Assembly (NCBI GenBank): GCA_965228905.1
Contig: CBDDII010000003.1
Span: 1,550,001 to 1,614,000, forward strand
DNA: 64,000 nucleotides
Direction: 5' to 3'
Origin: CALKXV01 sp965228905
GTDB taxonomy: Bacteria > Pseudomonadota > Alphaproteobacteria > Rhodobacterales > Rhodobacteraceae
Position 1 is the first letter of the stretch; every line of letters starts with the position of its first letter. Below, one piece after another: positions 1 to 8,214 of this stretch. Position numbers and translations under genes: made by a program. The notes beneath the pieces are model-generated. The model did not search any database. It was not told where the DNA came from and saw only the letters and a list, made by a program, of their open reading frames with translations.

Positions 1-2
1 GC

Positions 3-704
3 GACGGCACCTGGATGATGCCGCTGTTCCGTTGCATCCCGCGACCGGGCGAAAAATGGACGGGTAGCCATGACACGGCGGCCTTGGCGCTGAGTGCGGA
101 TGGCGGGCAAAGCTGGCGCGAGGTGGAGGTTCCGGGTTCCATCGGTTGTGTTCACATGACGTTGGTGCCGCTGGGTGGTGATCGCTTTGCCGCCTTTTAC
201 CGGCGGCGGCAGGCGGATTTCGTGCATCGCAGTTTCAGCGACGACGGGGGCGAAACATGGTCGGCGCCGGAAGCAACCGATGTGCCCAACAACAATTCCT
301 CGCTTGCCGTCATTCGGCTGGCGGATGGCCGGATCGCGATGATCTGTAATCCGGTCAATGCCGAGATGCACCCTGACGCGCGGCGCGCCTCGCTTTATGA
401 CGAGTTGGGCGAAAGTGATGATCGGCCAAGTGCGACGGGCGGTTGTAATCCGATCTGGGGTGTGCCGCGTGCGCCTGTGGCTTTGTGTCTGTCGGAGGAC
501 GAGGGGCGGACGTTTCCGGTGCGCCACGTGATCGAAGACGGGCCGGGGACGTGCCTGACGAACAACTCGGTCGACGGAAAGAACTTTGAGATGTCCTATC
601 CCGCGCTGGCAGAGGCGGCGGACGGGACGTTACACCTTGCCTATACCTATCATCGGCGGGCGATCAAGCATGTCCGGCTCGCCCCCGGTTGGCTGGAGGT
701 CTGA
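3..704 (+). CDS. Sialidase-like BNR/Asp-box protein, C-terminal part
   Basis: The open frame continues in from before the window, so only the last ~234 residues are present. Three Asp-box signatures of the sialidase beta-propeller fold are visible (SADGGQSW, SDDGGETW and SEDEGRTF), spaced as in exo-alpha-sialidase-like proteins. The protein ends with propeller-like sequence (ALAEAADGTLHLAYTYHRR). It ends directly at the ATG of the PdxA-like gene, so the two are probably co-transcribed. Family members include true sialidases and many uncharacterised glycoside-binding or hydrolysing proteins. The catalytic Arg triad cannot be judged from this fragment, so substrate is unknown. Location next to sugar-acid genes suggests a role in carbohydrate breakdown (inference). 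Confidence 0.8.
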   Translation, partial: DGTWMMPLFRCIPRPGEKWTGSHDTAALALSADGGQSWREVEVPGSIGCVHMTLVPLGGDRFAAFYRRRQADFVHRSFSDDGGETWSAPEATDVPNNNSSLAVIRLADGRIAMICNPVNAEMHPDARRASLYDELGESDDRPSATGGCNPIWGVPRAPVALCLSEDEGRTFPVRHVIEDGPGTCLTNNSVDGKNFEMSYPALAEAADGTLHLAYTYHRRAIKHVRLAPGWLEV

Positions 705-1652
705 ATGATCGGCATCACACTTGGCGACCCTGCTGGGGTTGGACCGGAGATCACGTTGAAGGCCGTTGCGGCGATGAGCGCTGAGGATCGCGCTGCGACG
801 CGGATCTTCGGCTGCGCAAAGACGCTGGCGGCGGCGGAAGAGGTTGTGCGCACGGGTTTGAAGCCCGGCGAGGATGTGGCCCTGACCGATCTGCCGGTGG
901 AGGGTGGTCCGCTGCCTTTCGGCAAGGCCGACGGGCGGGCCGGCGATGCGGCGTTTCGTTTTGTCGAGGCGGCTGTGCGTGCCGCAGAGGCGGGCGAGAT
1001 CGGTTGCATCGTCACCGCGCCCCTGAACAAGGCGGCGTTGAATGCGGCGGGGCATCATTACGATGGTCACACCGGGATGCTGGCTCATCTGACGGGGCAG
1101 CCCAAGGCCTGGATGATCCTTGCCTCGGACCGTTTGAAGGTGATCCACAATTCGACCCACGTCAGCCTGAAGGATGCCATCGACCGGGCAACGCCGGAAT
1201 CGGTGCTGGAGACCATCCGCAAGGGGAACGCACATCTGAAGCGGCTGGGCTATGCAGCACCACGGATCGCCGTGGCCGGGATCAATCCGCACTGCGGCGA
1301 GGGGGGATTGTTCGGAACCGAGGACGACACCCAGATCGTGCCGGCGGTGGCCGCGGCGGTGAAGGAAGGGATCGACGTCACCGGGCCGGTCGCCGCCGAT
1401 ACGTTGTTCCACCGGGCCTATTCCGGCGAGTTCGACCTGGTCGTCGCGCAGTACCACGACCAGGGGCATATCCCGGTCAAGCTGGTCGCTTTCGATACGG
1501 CGGTGAACGTCTCGCTCGGCCTGCCGATTGACCGCACCTCGGTCGATCACGGGACGGCCTTCGACATTGCGGGCAAGGGCATCGCGAGCCACGAAAACAT
1601 GGAAAAAGCCATCGCCTATGCGCGAAACCTGGCATCGGGGAGGACTAAATGA
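705..1652 (+). CDS. PdxA2-type 4-phosphoerythronate/threonate dehydrogenase family protein
   Basis: This 315-residue protein of the PdxA family begins at an ATG directly after the previous stop. Family motifs are clear: TLGDPAGVGPEI at the N-terminus, TAPLNKAAL, GHTGMLA, GINPHCGEGGLFGTED, and the metal/substrate region YHDQGHIPVKL followed by DRTSVDHGTAFDIAGKG. Family members oxidise and decarboxylate 4-phosphorylated four-carbon hydroxy acids with NAD. True PdxA makes vitamin B6. PdxA2 paralogues work with DUF1537 kinases in D-threonate, L-threonate or erythronate catabolism. A DUF1537 kinase lies nearby (5391-6416), so a catabolic PdxA2 role is more likely than B6 synthesis. It overlaps the next gene by 4 bases. 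Confidence 0.82.
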   Translation: MIGITLGDPAGVGPEITLKAVAAMSAEDRAATRIFGCAKTLAAAEEVVRTGLKPGEDVALTDLPVEGGPLPFGKADGRAGDAAFRFVEAAVRAAEAGEIGCIVTAPLNKAALNAAGHHYDGHTGMLAHLTGQPKAWMILASDRLKVIHNSTHVSLKDAIDRATPESVLETIRKGNAHLKRLGYAAPRIAVAGINPHCGEGGLFGTEDDTQIVPAVAAAVKEGIDVTGPVAADTLFHRAYSGEFDLVVAQYHDQGHIPVKLVAFDTAVNVSLGLPIDRTSVDHGTAFDIAGKGIASHENMEKAIAYARNLASGRTK

Positions 1653-2554
1653 ACCACGCTATCCAAGGCGTACACTCGGCCGCGGCAACGCCGGTCACGA
1701 AGGACGGTGCGCCGGATCTGAGGCTGTTCGGCGAACACTGCCGTGCGCTGATCGACGAGGGTTGCCACGGCATTGCGATGTTGGGAACGACGGGGGAAGC
1801 CAACAGTTTCGGCGTTGGTGACCGTATGGCGCTTTTGGAAGCGGCGATCGAGAATGGCACGCCCGCCGAGTACCTGTTGCCCGGCACCTCGACCCCGGCG
1901 GTGGCCGATACGGTGGCCCTGACAAAACATGCGGTGACGGCGGGGGCGAAGGGTGTCGTGTTGTTGCCGCCCTATTACTACAAGGGCGTGTCGGACGAGG
2001 GGCTGTTCCGGTTCTATGCCCGCGTGATCGAGGCCGTGGGGGACGATGGCTTGCGGATCGTTCTGTACCACATCCCGCAGGTCAGCCAGGTGCCGATTTC
2101 CCATGATCTGATCCAGCGACTGATGGAGGCCTTTCCGGGTATCGTTTGCGGGATCAAGGACAGTTCGGGCGATCTGGAGAACATGCGCACCCTTTGCGAC
2201 AGGTTCCCGGACCTGGGCGTTCTGGCCGGGGCCGATCCCCTGATGTTGCCCCTGCTGCGCATGGGCGGGGCGGGGTGCATCACCGCGACGTCGAACCTGC
2301 GGTCCGATGCGCTTCGTATCGTCTGGGAGGGTTGGAACGACCCGGCGAAGGCGGGTGAGGTTGAAACGGCGCAGGATCGGATCAACGAATGGCGCAGCCT
2401 ATCGAACAAGTATGTCCAGCTGCCGACGATCAAGACGATGCTGGCCAAACAGCGCGGCGATCTGGGCTGGCTGAACCTTTTGCCGCCGTTGGTGGAGTTG
2501 AGCGAGGCCGAGAAACAGGACGTCTGGGCCGAGATGGACAAGCTGGACGCATAG
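1649..2554 (+). CDS. Dihydrodipicolinate synthase/N-acetylneuraminate lyase family aldolase (first of three)
   Basis: This 301-residue TIM-barrel class I aldolase or dehydratase of the DapA/NAL superfamily shows the GTTGEA motif (about residue 48), the catalytic Tyr in LYHIPQ (about 138) and the Schiff-base Lys in GIKDSSGD (about 168). It overlaps pdxA2 by ATGA and is followed within 10 bases by an alcohol dehydrogenase, so it belongs to the same operon. With sugar-acid genes around it, it probably cleaves or dehydrates a 2-keto-3-deoxy acid rather than making lysine. The sialidase fragment upstream leaves N-acetylneuraminate lyase open, but sequence alone does not settle the substrate. Confidence 0.8.
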   Translation: MNHAIQGVHSAAATPVTKDGAPDLRLFGEHCRALIDEGCHGIAMLGTTGEANSFGVGDRMALLEAAIENGTPAEYLLPGTSTPAVADTVALTKHAVTAGAKGVVLLPPYYYKGVSDEGLFRFYARVIEAVGDDGLRIVLYHIPQVSQVPISHDLIQRLMEAFPGIVCGIKDSSGDLENMRTLCDRFPDLGVLAGADPLMLPLLRMGGAGCITATSNLRSDALRIVWEGWNDPAKAGEVETAQDRINEWRSLSNKYVQLPTIKTMLAKQRGDLGWLNLLPPLVELSEAEKQDVWAEMDKLDA

Positions 2555-2563
2555 GAGGCCGAC

Positions 2564-3685
2564 ATGGACATTTCACGCCCGATCACTTTGCATCTGCCGA
2601 AACGTATCGAGGTCGGCACCGGCGCTGCGGCAGCTCTTGGCGAATGGGCCAAAGCATTTTCGCGCGTTTTGGTGATTGCGCAACCGGTGACGCGGCCGAT
2701 GGTCGACACGCTTGGCCTGTCTGGCGCGGTCACGGTGTTCGAGGGTGTTCAGCCCGAGCCGAAGGACAGCGATCTTGAGGCGGCACTGGCGGTTGCACGT
2801 GAGGTGCGGCCCGATCTGGTGGTCGGGCTTGGCGGCGGGTCTGTGTTAGACGTGGCCAAGCTGGTTGCCGTGCTTTGGGACAGCGACCAGACGCTGGACG
2901 ATGTGGCGGGGCCGAACCGGGTGGCGGGCAAATGCTCGGCGTTGGCACAGGTCGCAACAACCGCGGGCACCGGGTCGGAAGGGGGCATTCGCGCCCTTGT
3001 GACGTCAAGCGAGACGGGCATGAAGGTCGCCGTGGAAAGCTCTTACATGGCAGCGGATATTGCGGTTCTTGACCCCGAGTTCACCATGTCGGTGCCACGC
3101 GCCGTCACGGCGGCAACGGGAGTGGATGCGCTGGCCCATTCGGTCGAGGCCTTTACCAGCCTGAAGGCGCATCCGCTGATCGACGACTATGCCCGGATGG
3201 GGATTCGGTTGGCGGGCAAGTTCCTGAAGCGCGTTGTCGAGGATGGCACGGATGCCGAGGCGCGCGCGGGGATGTTGCTGTCGTCGTTTTACGGGGGGCT
3301 TTGCCTTGGTCCGGTCAACACGGCGGCGGGACATGCGCTGGCCTATCCGCTTGGCACGCGGGCGGGGATTCCCCATGGATTGAGCGTGGCGGTTCTGTTT
3401 GCCGATGTGCTGGCGTTCAATGCGCCTGCGGTTCCAGAAAAGACCGGCGAGGTTCTGGACGCACTTGGCCTGCCGGTTTCGGAAGATCCCGATGACATTC
3501 GGGCATCGGTCGCCGCCTATTGCGAGGACCTTGGCGTGGAAATGTCGATGCAGGCGCATGGTGCGCGTGAGGCAGATCTGTCGGATTGGGCGGAAGAGGC
3601 CCATGGCATCCGGCGATTGATGGACAACAACCCCCGGGACATGTCAGTCACGGATGTAGAGGCCATTTACCGGGCCGCCTTCTGA
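2564..3685 (+). CDS. Iron-containing alcohol dehydrogenase family protein
   Basis: This 373-residue group III (Fe-type) alcohol dehydrogenase has the NAD-binding GGGSVLDVAK motif (about residue 90) and the AGTGSE motif (about 135). The metal-ligand segments are VDALAHSVEAFTS (about 190) and AAGHALAYPLG...IPHGLSVA (about 260-280). An AGGAGGC-type ribosome site precedes the ATG. The family includes lactaldehyde, glycerol, 4-hydroxybutyrate and maleylacetate reductases. In this operon it probably reduces or oxidises an aldehyde or semialdehyde released by the upstream aldolase (inference). The exact substrate is unknown. Confidence 0.85.
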   Translation: MDISRPITLHLPKRIEVGTGAAAALGEWAKAFSRVLVIAQPVTRPMVDTLGLSGAVTVFEGVQPEPKDSDLEAALAVAREVRPDLVVGLGGGSVLDVAKLVAVLWDSDQTLDDVAGPNRVAGKCSALAQVATTAGTGSEGGIRALVTSSETGMKVAVESSYMAADIAVLDPEFTMSVPRAVTAATGVDALAHSVEAFTSLKAHPLIDDYARMGIRLAGKFLKRVVEDGTDAEARAGMLLSSFYGGLCLGPVNTAAGHALAYPLGTRAGIPHGLSVAVLFADVLAFNAPAVPEKTGEVLDALGLPVSEDPDDIRASVAAYCEDLGVEMSMQAHGAREADLSDWAEEAHGIRRLMDNNPRDMSVTDVEAIYRAAF

Positions 3686-3695
3686 AGGAGTTGTC

Positions 3696-4667
3696 ATGCG
3701 CATTGTTGTCTATGGTGTCGGCGCCATCGGCGGGATCATTGCGGGCGGGCTTGTCCGCTCGGGGCAGGAATGTATTGGCATCGCGCGGGGGGAGCGCCTG
3801 GCTGCGCTGAGGGAAAATGGCCTGACCCTGCGGTCGCCGGAGTTCACCGAAAACGTCCCGCTTGAGCTTGTGAGCCATCCTTCCGAGATCGACTGGCGCA
3901 CGGACGATGCGATCCTTCTGGTGATGAAGGGGCAGCACACGGTCGACGCCTTGCACGCCCTGCGTGCAGCGGGTGTAACCGACCAGCCCATTTTCTGCAC
4001 GCAGAATGGTGTGGAAAACGAACGCGCCGCCTTGCGGGTTTTCCCGAACGTTCACGGCATCAACGTGATGTTGCCTGCGGAATATGTCGCGCTGGACGAA
4101 GCGGTCGGTTTTGCCAGCCCGGATTTCGGCGTTTTCGACATCGGCCGCTTTCCCAAGGGCAGCGACGCGGCGGATATCGCCCTGGCCGAGGCCCTGACGA
4201 AAGCCGGGATCGGCGGTTTCCCGACCGAAGAGATCATGAGTTTCAAATACGGCAAGCTGTTGATGAACCTTGGGAATATCGTCGAGGCGGCCCTGAGCCG
4301 TGCGGTCAAGGATACCGAGATCACCAATGCCTTGCGCGACGAGGGACGCGCGGTGCTGAAGGGCGCGGGCATTGCCTGGACCGAGGTAGGGGACGACCCG
4401 CGCAGGGAACGCATGAAGATCGGCACGGTGGAAGGCGCCGCACGGCTGGGCGGATCCTCGACGCAAAGCCTGTCACGCGGTGCGGGGTCGATCGAAACCG
4501 ACTACATGAACGGAGAAATTGCCCTGATCGCGCGGCTGCACGGGTTGGAGGCACCGCTGAATGCCGCTGCTGCGCGACTGGCCGCAAGGCTGGCCGAAAG
4601 CGGGGCGCAGCCCGGATCCGTATCGCCAGAGGAATTTCGCAGGGAACTGGGGCTTTCGTCAGCCTAG
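3696..4667 (+). CDS. Ketopantoate reductase (ApbA/PanE) family NADP-dependent 2-keto acid reductase
   Basis: This 323-residue protein has an N-terminal Rossmann motif YGVGAIGGIIAGG (residues 5-17). The C-terminal ApbA_C domain carries the family Lys (KYGKLLMN, about 184) and the acidic motif SIETDYMNGEI. It begins 10 bases after the Fe-ADH with an AAGGAG ribosome site. PanE makes pantoate, but roseobacters carry several paralogues used on other 2-keto acids. Placement as last gene of a sugar-acid operon favours a catabolic 2-keto acid reductase. Its end overlaps the end of the opposing GntR gene by 9 bases, leaving no room for a terminator between the two converging operons. Confidence 0.82.
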   Translation: MRIVVYGVGAIGGIIAGGLVRSGQECIGIARGERLAALRENGLTLRSPEFTENVPLELVSHPSEIDWRTDDAILLVMKGQHTVDALHALRAAGVTDQPIFCTQNGVENERAALRVFPNVHGINVMLPAEYVALDEAVGFASPDFGVFDIGRFPKGSDAADIALAEALTKAGIGGFPTEEIMSFKYGKLLMNLGNIVEAALSRAVKDTEITNALRDEGRAVLKGAGIAWTEVGDDPRRERMKIGTVEGAARLGGSSTQSLSRGAGSIETDYMNGEIALIARLHGLEAPLNAAAARLAARLAESGAQPGSVSPEEFRRELGLSSA

Positions 4668-5387
4668 GCCGCGGCGCCCGTGGAAAAGCCGGTCGCGTGA
4701 GCCGCTGAGGTGGGCGTGCATCCTGTCGCGGGCAAGATCGGCCTCGCCATTGCGGATGGCATCGAGAATCGAGCGGTGTTCGTCGAAGACTTCGCGCAAC
4801 CCGTCTGTCGAGGCCTTCAGGGATTGGCCGTGAAACTGCATCCCGACGGCGATGTGGTCTTTAAGCGCCTCCATCGCGGTTGCGAAATAGCGGTTGCCGC
4901 TGGCCCGCGCGATGGCGCTGTGGAAGGCGAAATCGGCATCTTCGCGGTGTTTCTGCCGCGCGGTCGCATCCCTCATCAGGTCAAGTGCTGCGTTGATATC
5001 CTCCAATGCCTCGGGGGTGTGCCGTTCGGCGGCGGCAAAGGCGGCGGAGGGTTCGAGCATGAGACGGAATTCGTAGCAATGTTCGAGGTCCGCGATGCTT
5101 TCAAGGGTGCCGAAGCCAAGCGGTTCGCGCAGGCCCGTTTGCCGCACGAAAGTGCCAGCCCCCTGGCGCGAATATACCAGCCCCTGATCGCGCAGTTTTT
5201 GCAGCGCGTCACGCACCACGGGGCGCGACACTTGAAACTCGGCCGAAAGCGCATGTTCCGTCGGCAGGCGTTCGTCGGGGGCGTAGGCTCCGGATTTTAT
5301 GGCGCGGGCCAGTTTGTCGAACACCATTTCCGAAAGGCTGCGGCGGCTTGCGGGCTTGTGCGCGGCTCCGGTTGCGGCGTTCTTCAT
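4659..5387 (-). CDS. GntR-family regulator, FadR/FCD subfamily
   Basis: This 242-residue protein has an N-terminal winged helix-turn-helix (LPTEHALSAEFQVSRPVVRDALQKL, wing RQGAGTFV, residues 15-85). A C-terminal FCD ligand-binding domain follows, with the typical helical pattern and metal-binding residues D...H (DADFAFHSAIARASGN, about residue 150) and H near FDEHRSILDAI. FCD regulators usually bind small organic acids through a metal and repress neighbouring catabolic genes. It lies 3 bases downstream of the DUF1537 kinase in the same orientation, so the two are one operon. It probably controls the four-carbon acid genes on both sides (inference). Confidence 0.88.
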   Translation of the reverse strand: MKNAATGAAHKPASRRSLSEMVFDKLARAIKSGAYAPDERLPTEHALSAEFQVSRPVVRDALQKLRDQGLVYSRQGAGTFVRQTGLREPLGFGTLESIADLEHCYEFRLMLEPSAAFAAAERHTPEALEDINAALDLMRDATARQKHREDADFAFHSAIARASGNRYFATAMEALKDHIAVGMQFHGQSLKASTDGLREVFDEHRSILDAIRNGEADLARDRMHAHLSGSRDRLFHGRRGLG

Positions 5388-5390
5388 GGC

Positions 5391-6416
5391 TCAGACCTCT
5401 GTCGTGTGGTTGAGGCCCGCAAGACGCACAAGCGCATCCGGGGCACCGAACCCACCCGATTTGGTCACTATTGATTTTCCACACGCAGTGCAAACCGGCA
5501 TTCCCGCAATCGGTTCGCCGGTGATCCTGAGGGTTTCGATTCCAAGGGTGTCGAGACAGGCTTCGGCGGTCGCGCCCCCGGTCAGGATCATTGAGCGGGA
5601 CTGGTCGAGCCATGCTCTTGCTGTATGGGCAAAGTTGGCTGCGACGGTGCTTGCCGGCGTCTCTTCCCCCGTGGTGGCCTGGAGGATCGTGACGGGAGCC
5701 AAGGGGCTCGCCGGTGTGGTCGGGCCGATGCCTGATGGTGCGGCGACATGGAGCACCTGGTCGGAGGATTGGGTGAGTTCCGTGATCTGGCGAAGCGTGA
5801 TCGGATCGGATGAGCCCGCAGCGATGCACAAGGGATGGGGAAGGGCCGGTGCCACTGGCAGAGGTGGGACGCCCATGCGTCGCGCCAGGGCTGCCGCGAG
5901 GCCACGCGCACCGACAAGGAGGGTGTCTTGGGTGGTCTTTGACAAGGCCGTGTCGAAGTCGGTCTCGGTCTCTATGTCGGGTACGATTGCAGAATCGCCG
6001 TAACGTCCCAGCCTTTCGCGAACCGGGATTGCCGAGGCGATACCGAAGCCTTGCAGCAAGTCGTTTTGTACGATCCGCCCGAATTCGGGGATGGCGGGGG
6101 CGACGAGAAGGAGGCGGTTCGGGAAGGCCGAGAGTTCGGCGGCGATGTGGCCTTTCAGCCGGGAGTCGACCTTTTTGAAAAGAGGTGTGTTTTCTGGAAG
6201 AGCGGCGAGCGCCTTGGTGACAGAAAGGCGTGCCTTGTCGGAGTCAAGATCGCGGGAGCGGGTGGATACGGCCAGAACGGCGGGGCTTTCCCCAAGCGCG
6301 GTGTGGATGGCGCCGGGGTGCGTTGCAACCACCACGCCACCTTCCAGCCCCGCAAAAGGTGCTGCCGCATCCAGTGCGCCGGTCAGGTCGTCTGCGATGA
6401 TGGCCAGAGAAAGCAA
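5391..6416 (-). CDS. Four-carbon acid sugar kinase (DUF1537) family protein
   Basis: This 341-residue protein has the N-terminal family signature IADDLTGALDAAAPFA (residues 6-21), a basic motif FKKVDSRLKGH (about 80), and C-terminal nucleotide-binding motifs LTGGATAEA and KSGGFG. Members such as DtnK, DenK and OtnK phosphorylate D-threonate, D-erythronate or 3-oxo-tetronate with ATP, giving the substrate of PdxA2-type dehydrogenases. A pdxA2-like gene lies 4 kb away on the other strand, which supports the assignment. It is shorter than the usual ~400-430 residues, but both domains keep their motifs, so it looks compact rather than broken. The acid substrate cannot be read from the sequence. 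Confidence 0.83.
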   Translation of the reverse strand: MLSLAIIADDLTGALDAAAPFAGLEGGVVVATHPGAIHTALGESPAVLAVSTRSRDLDSDKARLSVTKALAALPENTPLFKKVDSRLKGHIAAELSAFPNRLLLVAPAIPEFGRIVQNDLLQGFGIASAIPVRERLGRYGDSAIVPDIETETDFDTALSKTTQDTLLVGARGLAAALARRMGVPPLPVAPALPHPLCIAAGSSDPITLRQITELTQSSDQVLHVAAPSGIGPTTPASPLAPVTILQATTGEETPASTVAANFAHTARAWLDQSRSMILTGGATAEACLDTLGIETLRITGEPIAGMPVCTACGKSIVTKSGGFGAPDALVRLAGLNHTTEV

Positions 6417-6444
6417 ATCAAACCCGTCTTGGAAATTTGTTCCA

Positions 6445-6472
6445 AAGATAGGATATTCTGCTTACTGGTCAA
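6445..6472 (-). promoter_or_regulatory. Candidate promoter of the DUF1537 kinase-gntR operon
   Basis: Reading leftward, a -35 TTGACC (6467-6472) is followed after 16 bases by a -10 TATCTT (6445-6450), about 30 bases before the kinase ATG. The -35 is part of TTGACCAGT, also seen at the TRAP operon promoter near 19211. A perfect inverted repeat TTGGAA-N5-TTCCAA (6429-6445) overlaps the end of the -10 and could be a second operator. Spacing fits sigma-70; there is no experimental support. Confidence 0.45.
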
Positions 6473-6514
6473 ATGGTTTCGCGCGTTTACATCCTGACAA
6501 CCTTTCAAGAAGGC

Positions 6515-7261
6515 TTAACCCATCAGAGTGCCGCCATTGGCGTTGAGGGTTGCGCCCGTGATGAAAGCTGCGTCTTCGCTGGCCAGGAACAGAACCGCGC
6601 GCGCTATTTCTTCCGGTGTTCCAAGTCGGCCAAGGGGAACGTTGGCGGTGACCTTTTCGCGGTAGGCATCGCTCCATTGCGTGCTCATGTCGGTTTCCAC
6701 GGGGCCGGGGCAGATGGCGTTCACGCGGATGCCGGAAGCGGCCATTTCATGGGCAAGGTGCATGGTCAGGTAATTGACGGCGGCCTTGGAGGCCCCATAG
6801 GCCGGGGCGGCGTTCTTGTGCGGGGTTTTCGCGGAGGTCGAACTGACGTTGACGATGGAGCCACGCCCCTGGTCGATCATGGCAGGCAGGACGGCGCGGC
6901 AGAAGTGAAGCGTGCCATTGAGGTTGACGTCCATCACGCGCTGCCAGTCGTCGAGTGGCATGTCGAGGGTGGAAGACCGGGTGTTGATCCCGGCGTTGTT
7001 GACCAGAACGTCGATCCGTCCGAACCGGTCCATGGCGAGATCGGTCGCCATCGCGGCGGTTGCGGGATCGGCGACGTCGCCGGCAAGGGGCAGGGCGGTG
7101 ATGCCGGTTTTGCAAAGGTCGTCGGCCAACTCCTCTAACGCCGTCTGGTTGGTGCCGTGGACGATGATATGCGCTCCGGTCCCGACCAGGGCAAGGGCAG
7201 ACGCGCGGCCGATGCCACGGGTTGCGCCGGTGACGATGGCGGTCTGCCCCTTGAGGTTCAT
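6515..7261 (-). CDS. SDR-family NAD(P)-dependent oxidoreductase
   Basis: This 248-residue classical short-chain dehydrogenase shows the cofactor motif TGATRGIG (residues 12-19), NNAG (about 88), the catalytic Ser in NVSST (about 138) and Tyr-x-x-x-Lys as YGASK (about 152-156), then CPGPVETDM. It resembles FabG-type and sugar or polyol dehydrogenases. It lies 4 bases after kdgD in the same orientation and is the last gene of the long leftward sugar-acid operon. The likely role is oxidation or reduction of a sugar, polyol or sugar-acid hydroxyl. The substrate is not predictable. Confidence 0.85.
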   Translation of the reverse strand: MNLKGQTAIVTGATRGIGRASALALVGTGAHIIVHGTNQTALEELADDLCKTGITALPLAGDVADPATAAMATDLAMDRFGRIDVLVNNAGINTRSSTLDMPLDDWQRVMDVNLNGTLHFCRAVLPAMIDQGRGSIVNVSSTSAKTPHKNAAPAYGASKAAVNYLTMHLAHEMAASGIRVNAICPGPVETDMSTQWSDAYREKVTANVPLGRLGTPEEIARAVLFLASEDAAFITGATLNANGGTLMG

Positions 7262-7265
7262 GTGC

Positions 7266-8171
7266 TTACTTTCTTTCGCCGATAACGGCCATCAGCATGT
7301 CGCGTTCTTCGTCCGTGAGATCGGTCAGGGGCGAACGGACGGGGCCGGTGTCGAACCCGCGCAGCGCAACGCCCGCCTTGATCGCCGAGACCGCATAGCC
7401 GGTCTTGCGGTCGCGGACCTTGGCGAAGGGATAGTAGAATTCGCTGAGAAGCGCTTCGCAGGTCGCGTCGTCTTTGGCAAGGAATGCCGCGTGGAAGGCC
7501 AGCGCGGTTTCCGGGACGAAGTTGAAAACGGCCGAGGAATAGGTATCGACTCCGGCGCCGCGATAGGCCTGGGCGAACAATTCATGGGTCGGCATCCCGC
7601 CGATATAGGCCAGCCGGTCGCCAAGACCGATGGTGATGCGGCGCACCGTGTCGATGTCGCCGGTGCCGTCCTTGAACCCGATCAGGTTGGGGCAGTCGTC
7701 GGCGAGCCGCGCAAGGGTTTCGGCGGAGACGACGGATTGTCCGCGATTATAGACGATGACGCCCATGTTGGTGGATTTGCAGACTGTGCGGATATGCGCC
7801 TCGATCCCGTCCTGTGGCGCGCCGATCAGGTAGTGCGGCAAAAGCAGAATGCCGTCACCGCCCGCCGCTTCGATCCCCTGCGCCATCTCGCAGGCGAGTT
7901 TGGTGCCATAGCCGCAGCCTGCGATAACAGGTTGATCCGGTTGGGATTTTCGAGCGACCGAGACGACCTGGACCACTTCGGATGGGGTAAGTGAGAACAA
8001 CTCTCCGGTGCCGCCTGCAACGATCAGGCCCGCGATCTTGTGCGGGGCGAGCCATTCCAGGTGGGCCGAGAAGGCGGTCGGGTTGAACTGGTCGTCTGCG
8101 TCGAATGGCGTGACCGGGAAAGACAGGAGGCCAGAGCGGATGATGTCGCGGAGGTCGGTTGGTTGGATCAT
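7266..8171 (-). CDS. kdgD: 5-dehydro-4-deoxyglucarate dehydratase (KdgD), second NAL-superfamily gene
   Basis: This 301-residue protein has a DapA fold and the KdgD-specific N-terminus GLLSFPVTPFD. It has GGTGELFSL, the Tyr in VIVYNRG (about 147) and the Schiff-base Lys in GFKDGTGD (about 180). KdgD converts 5-keto-4-deoxyglucarate to 2-oxoglutarate semialdehyde, releasing water and CO2 in the cytosol. The gene for the next step, a 2-oxoglutarate semialdehyde dehydrogenase, lies 1.5 kb upstream in the same operon, giving a complete route to 2-oxoglutarate. This pairing is known from glucarate/galactarate and uronate catabolism and makes the assignment strong. Confidence 0.9.
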   Translation of the reverse strand: MIQPTDLRDIIRSGLLSFPVTPFDADDQFNPTAFSAHLEWLAPHKIAGLIVAGGTGELFSLTPSEVVQVVSVARKSQPDQPVIAGCGYGTKLACEMAQGIEAAGGDGILLLPHYLIGAPQDGIEAHIRTVCKSTNMGVIVYNRGQSVVSAETLARLADDCPNLIGFKDGTGDIDTVRRITIGLGDRLAYIGGMPTHELFAQAYRGAGVDTYSSAVFNFVPETALAFHAAFLAKDDATCEALLSEFYYPFAKVRDRKTGYAVSAIKAGVALRGFDTGPVRSPLTDLTDEERDMLMAVIGERK

Positions 8172-8214
8172 TTCAAACGGTTCTTTCTTGTTTGTATTGG
8201 ATCGGGCGGCGTGG

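Noticed and set aside
5391..6416. DUF1537 kinase as a truncated pseudogene
   Set aside because: It is short, but the N-terminal ADDLTGA and C-terminal GGAT and KSGGFG motifs are all present and no frameshift is visible.
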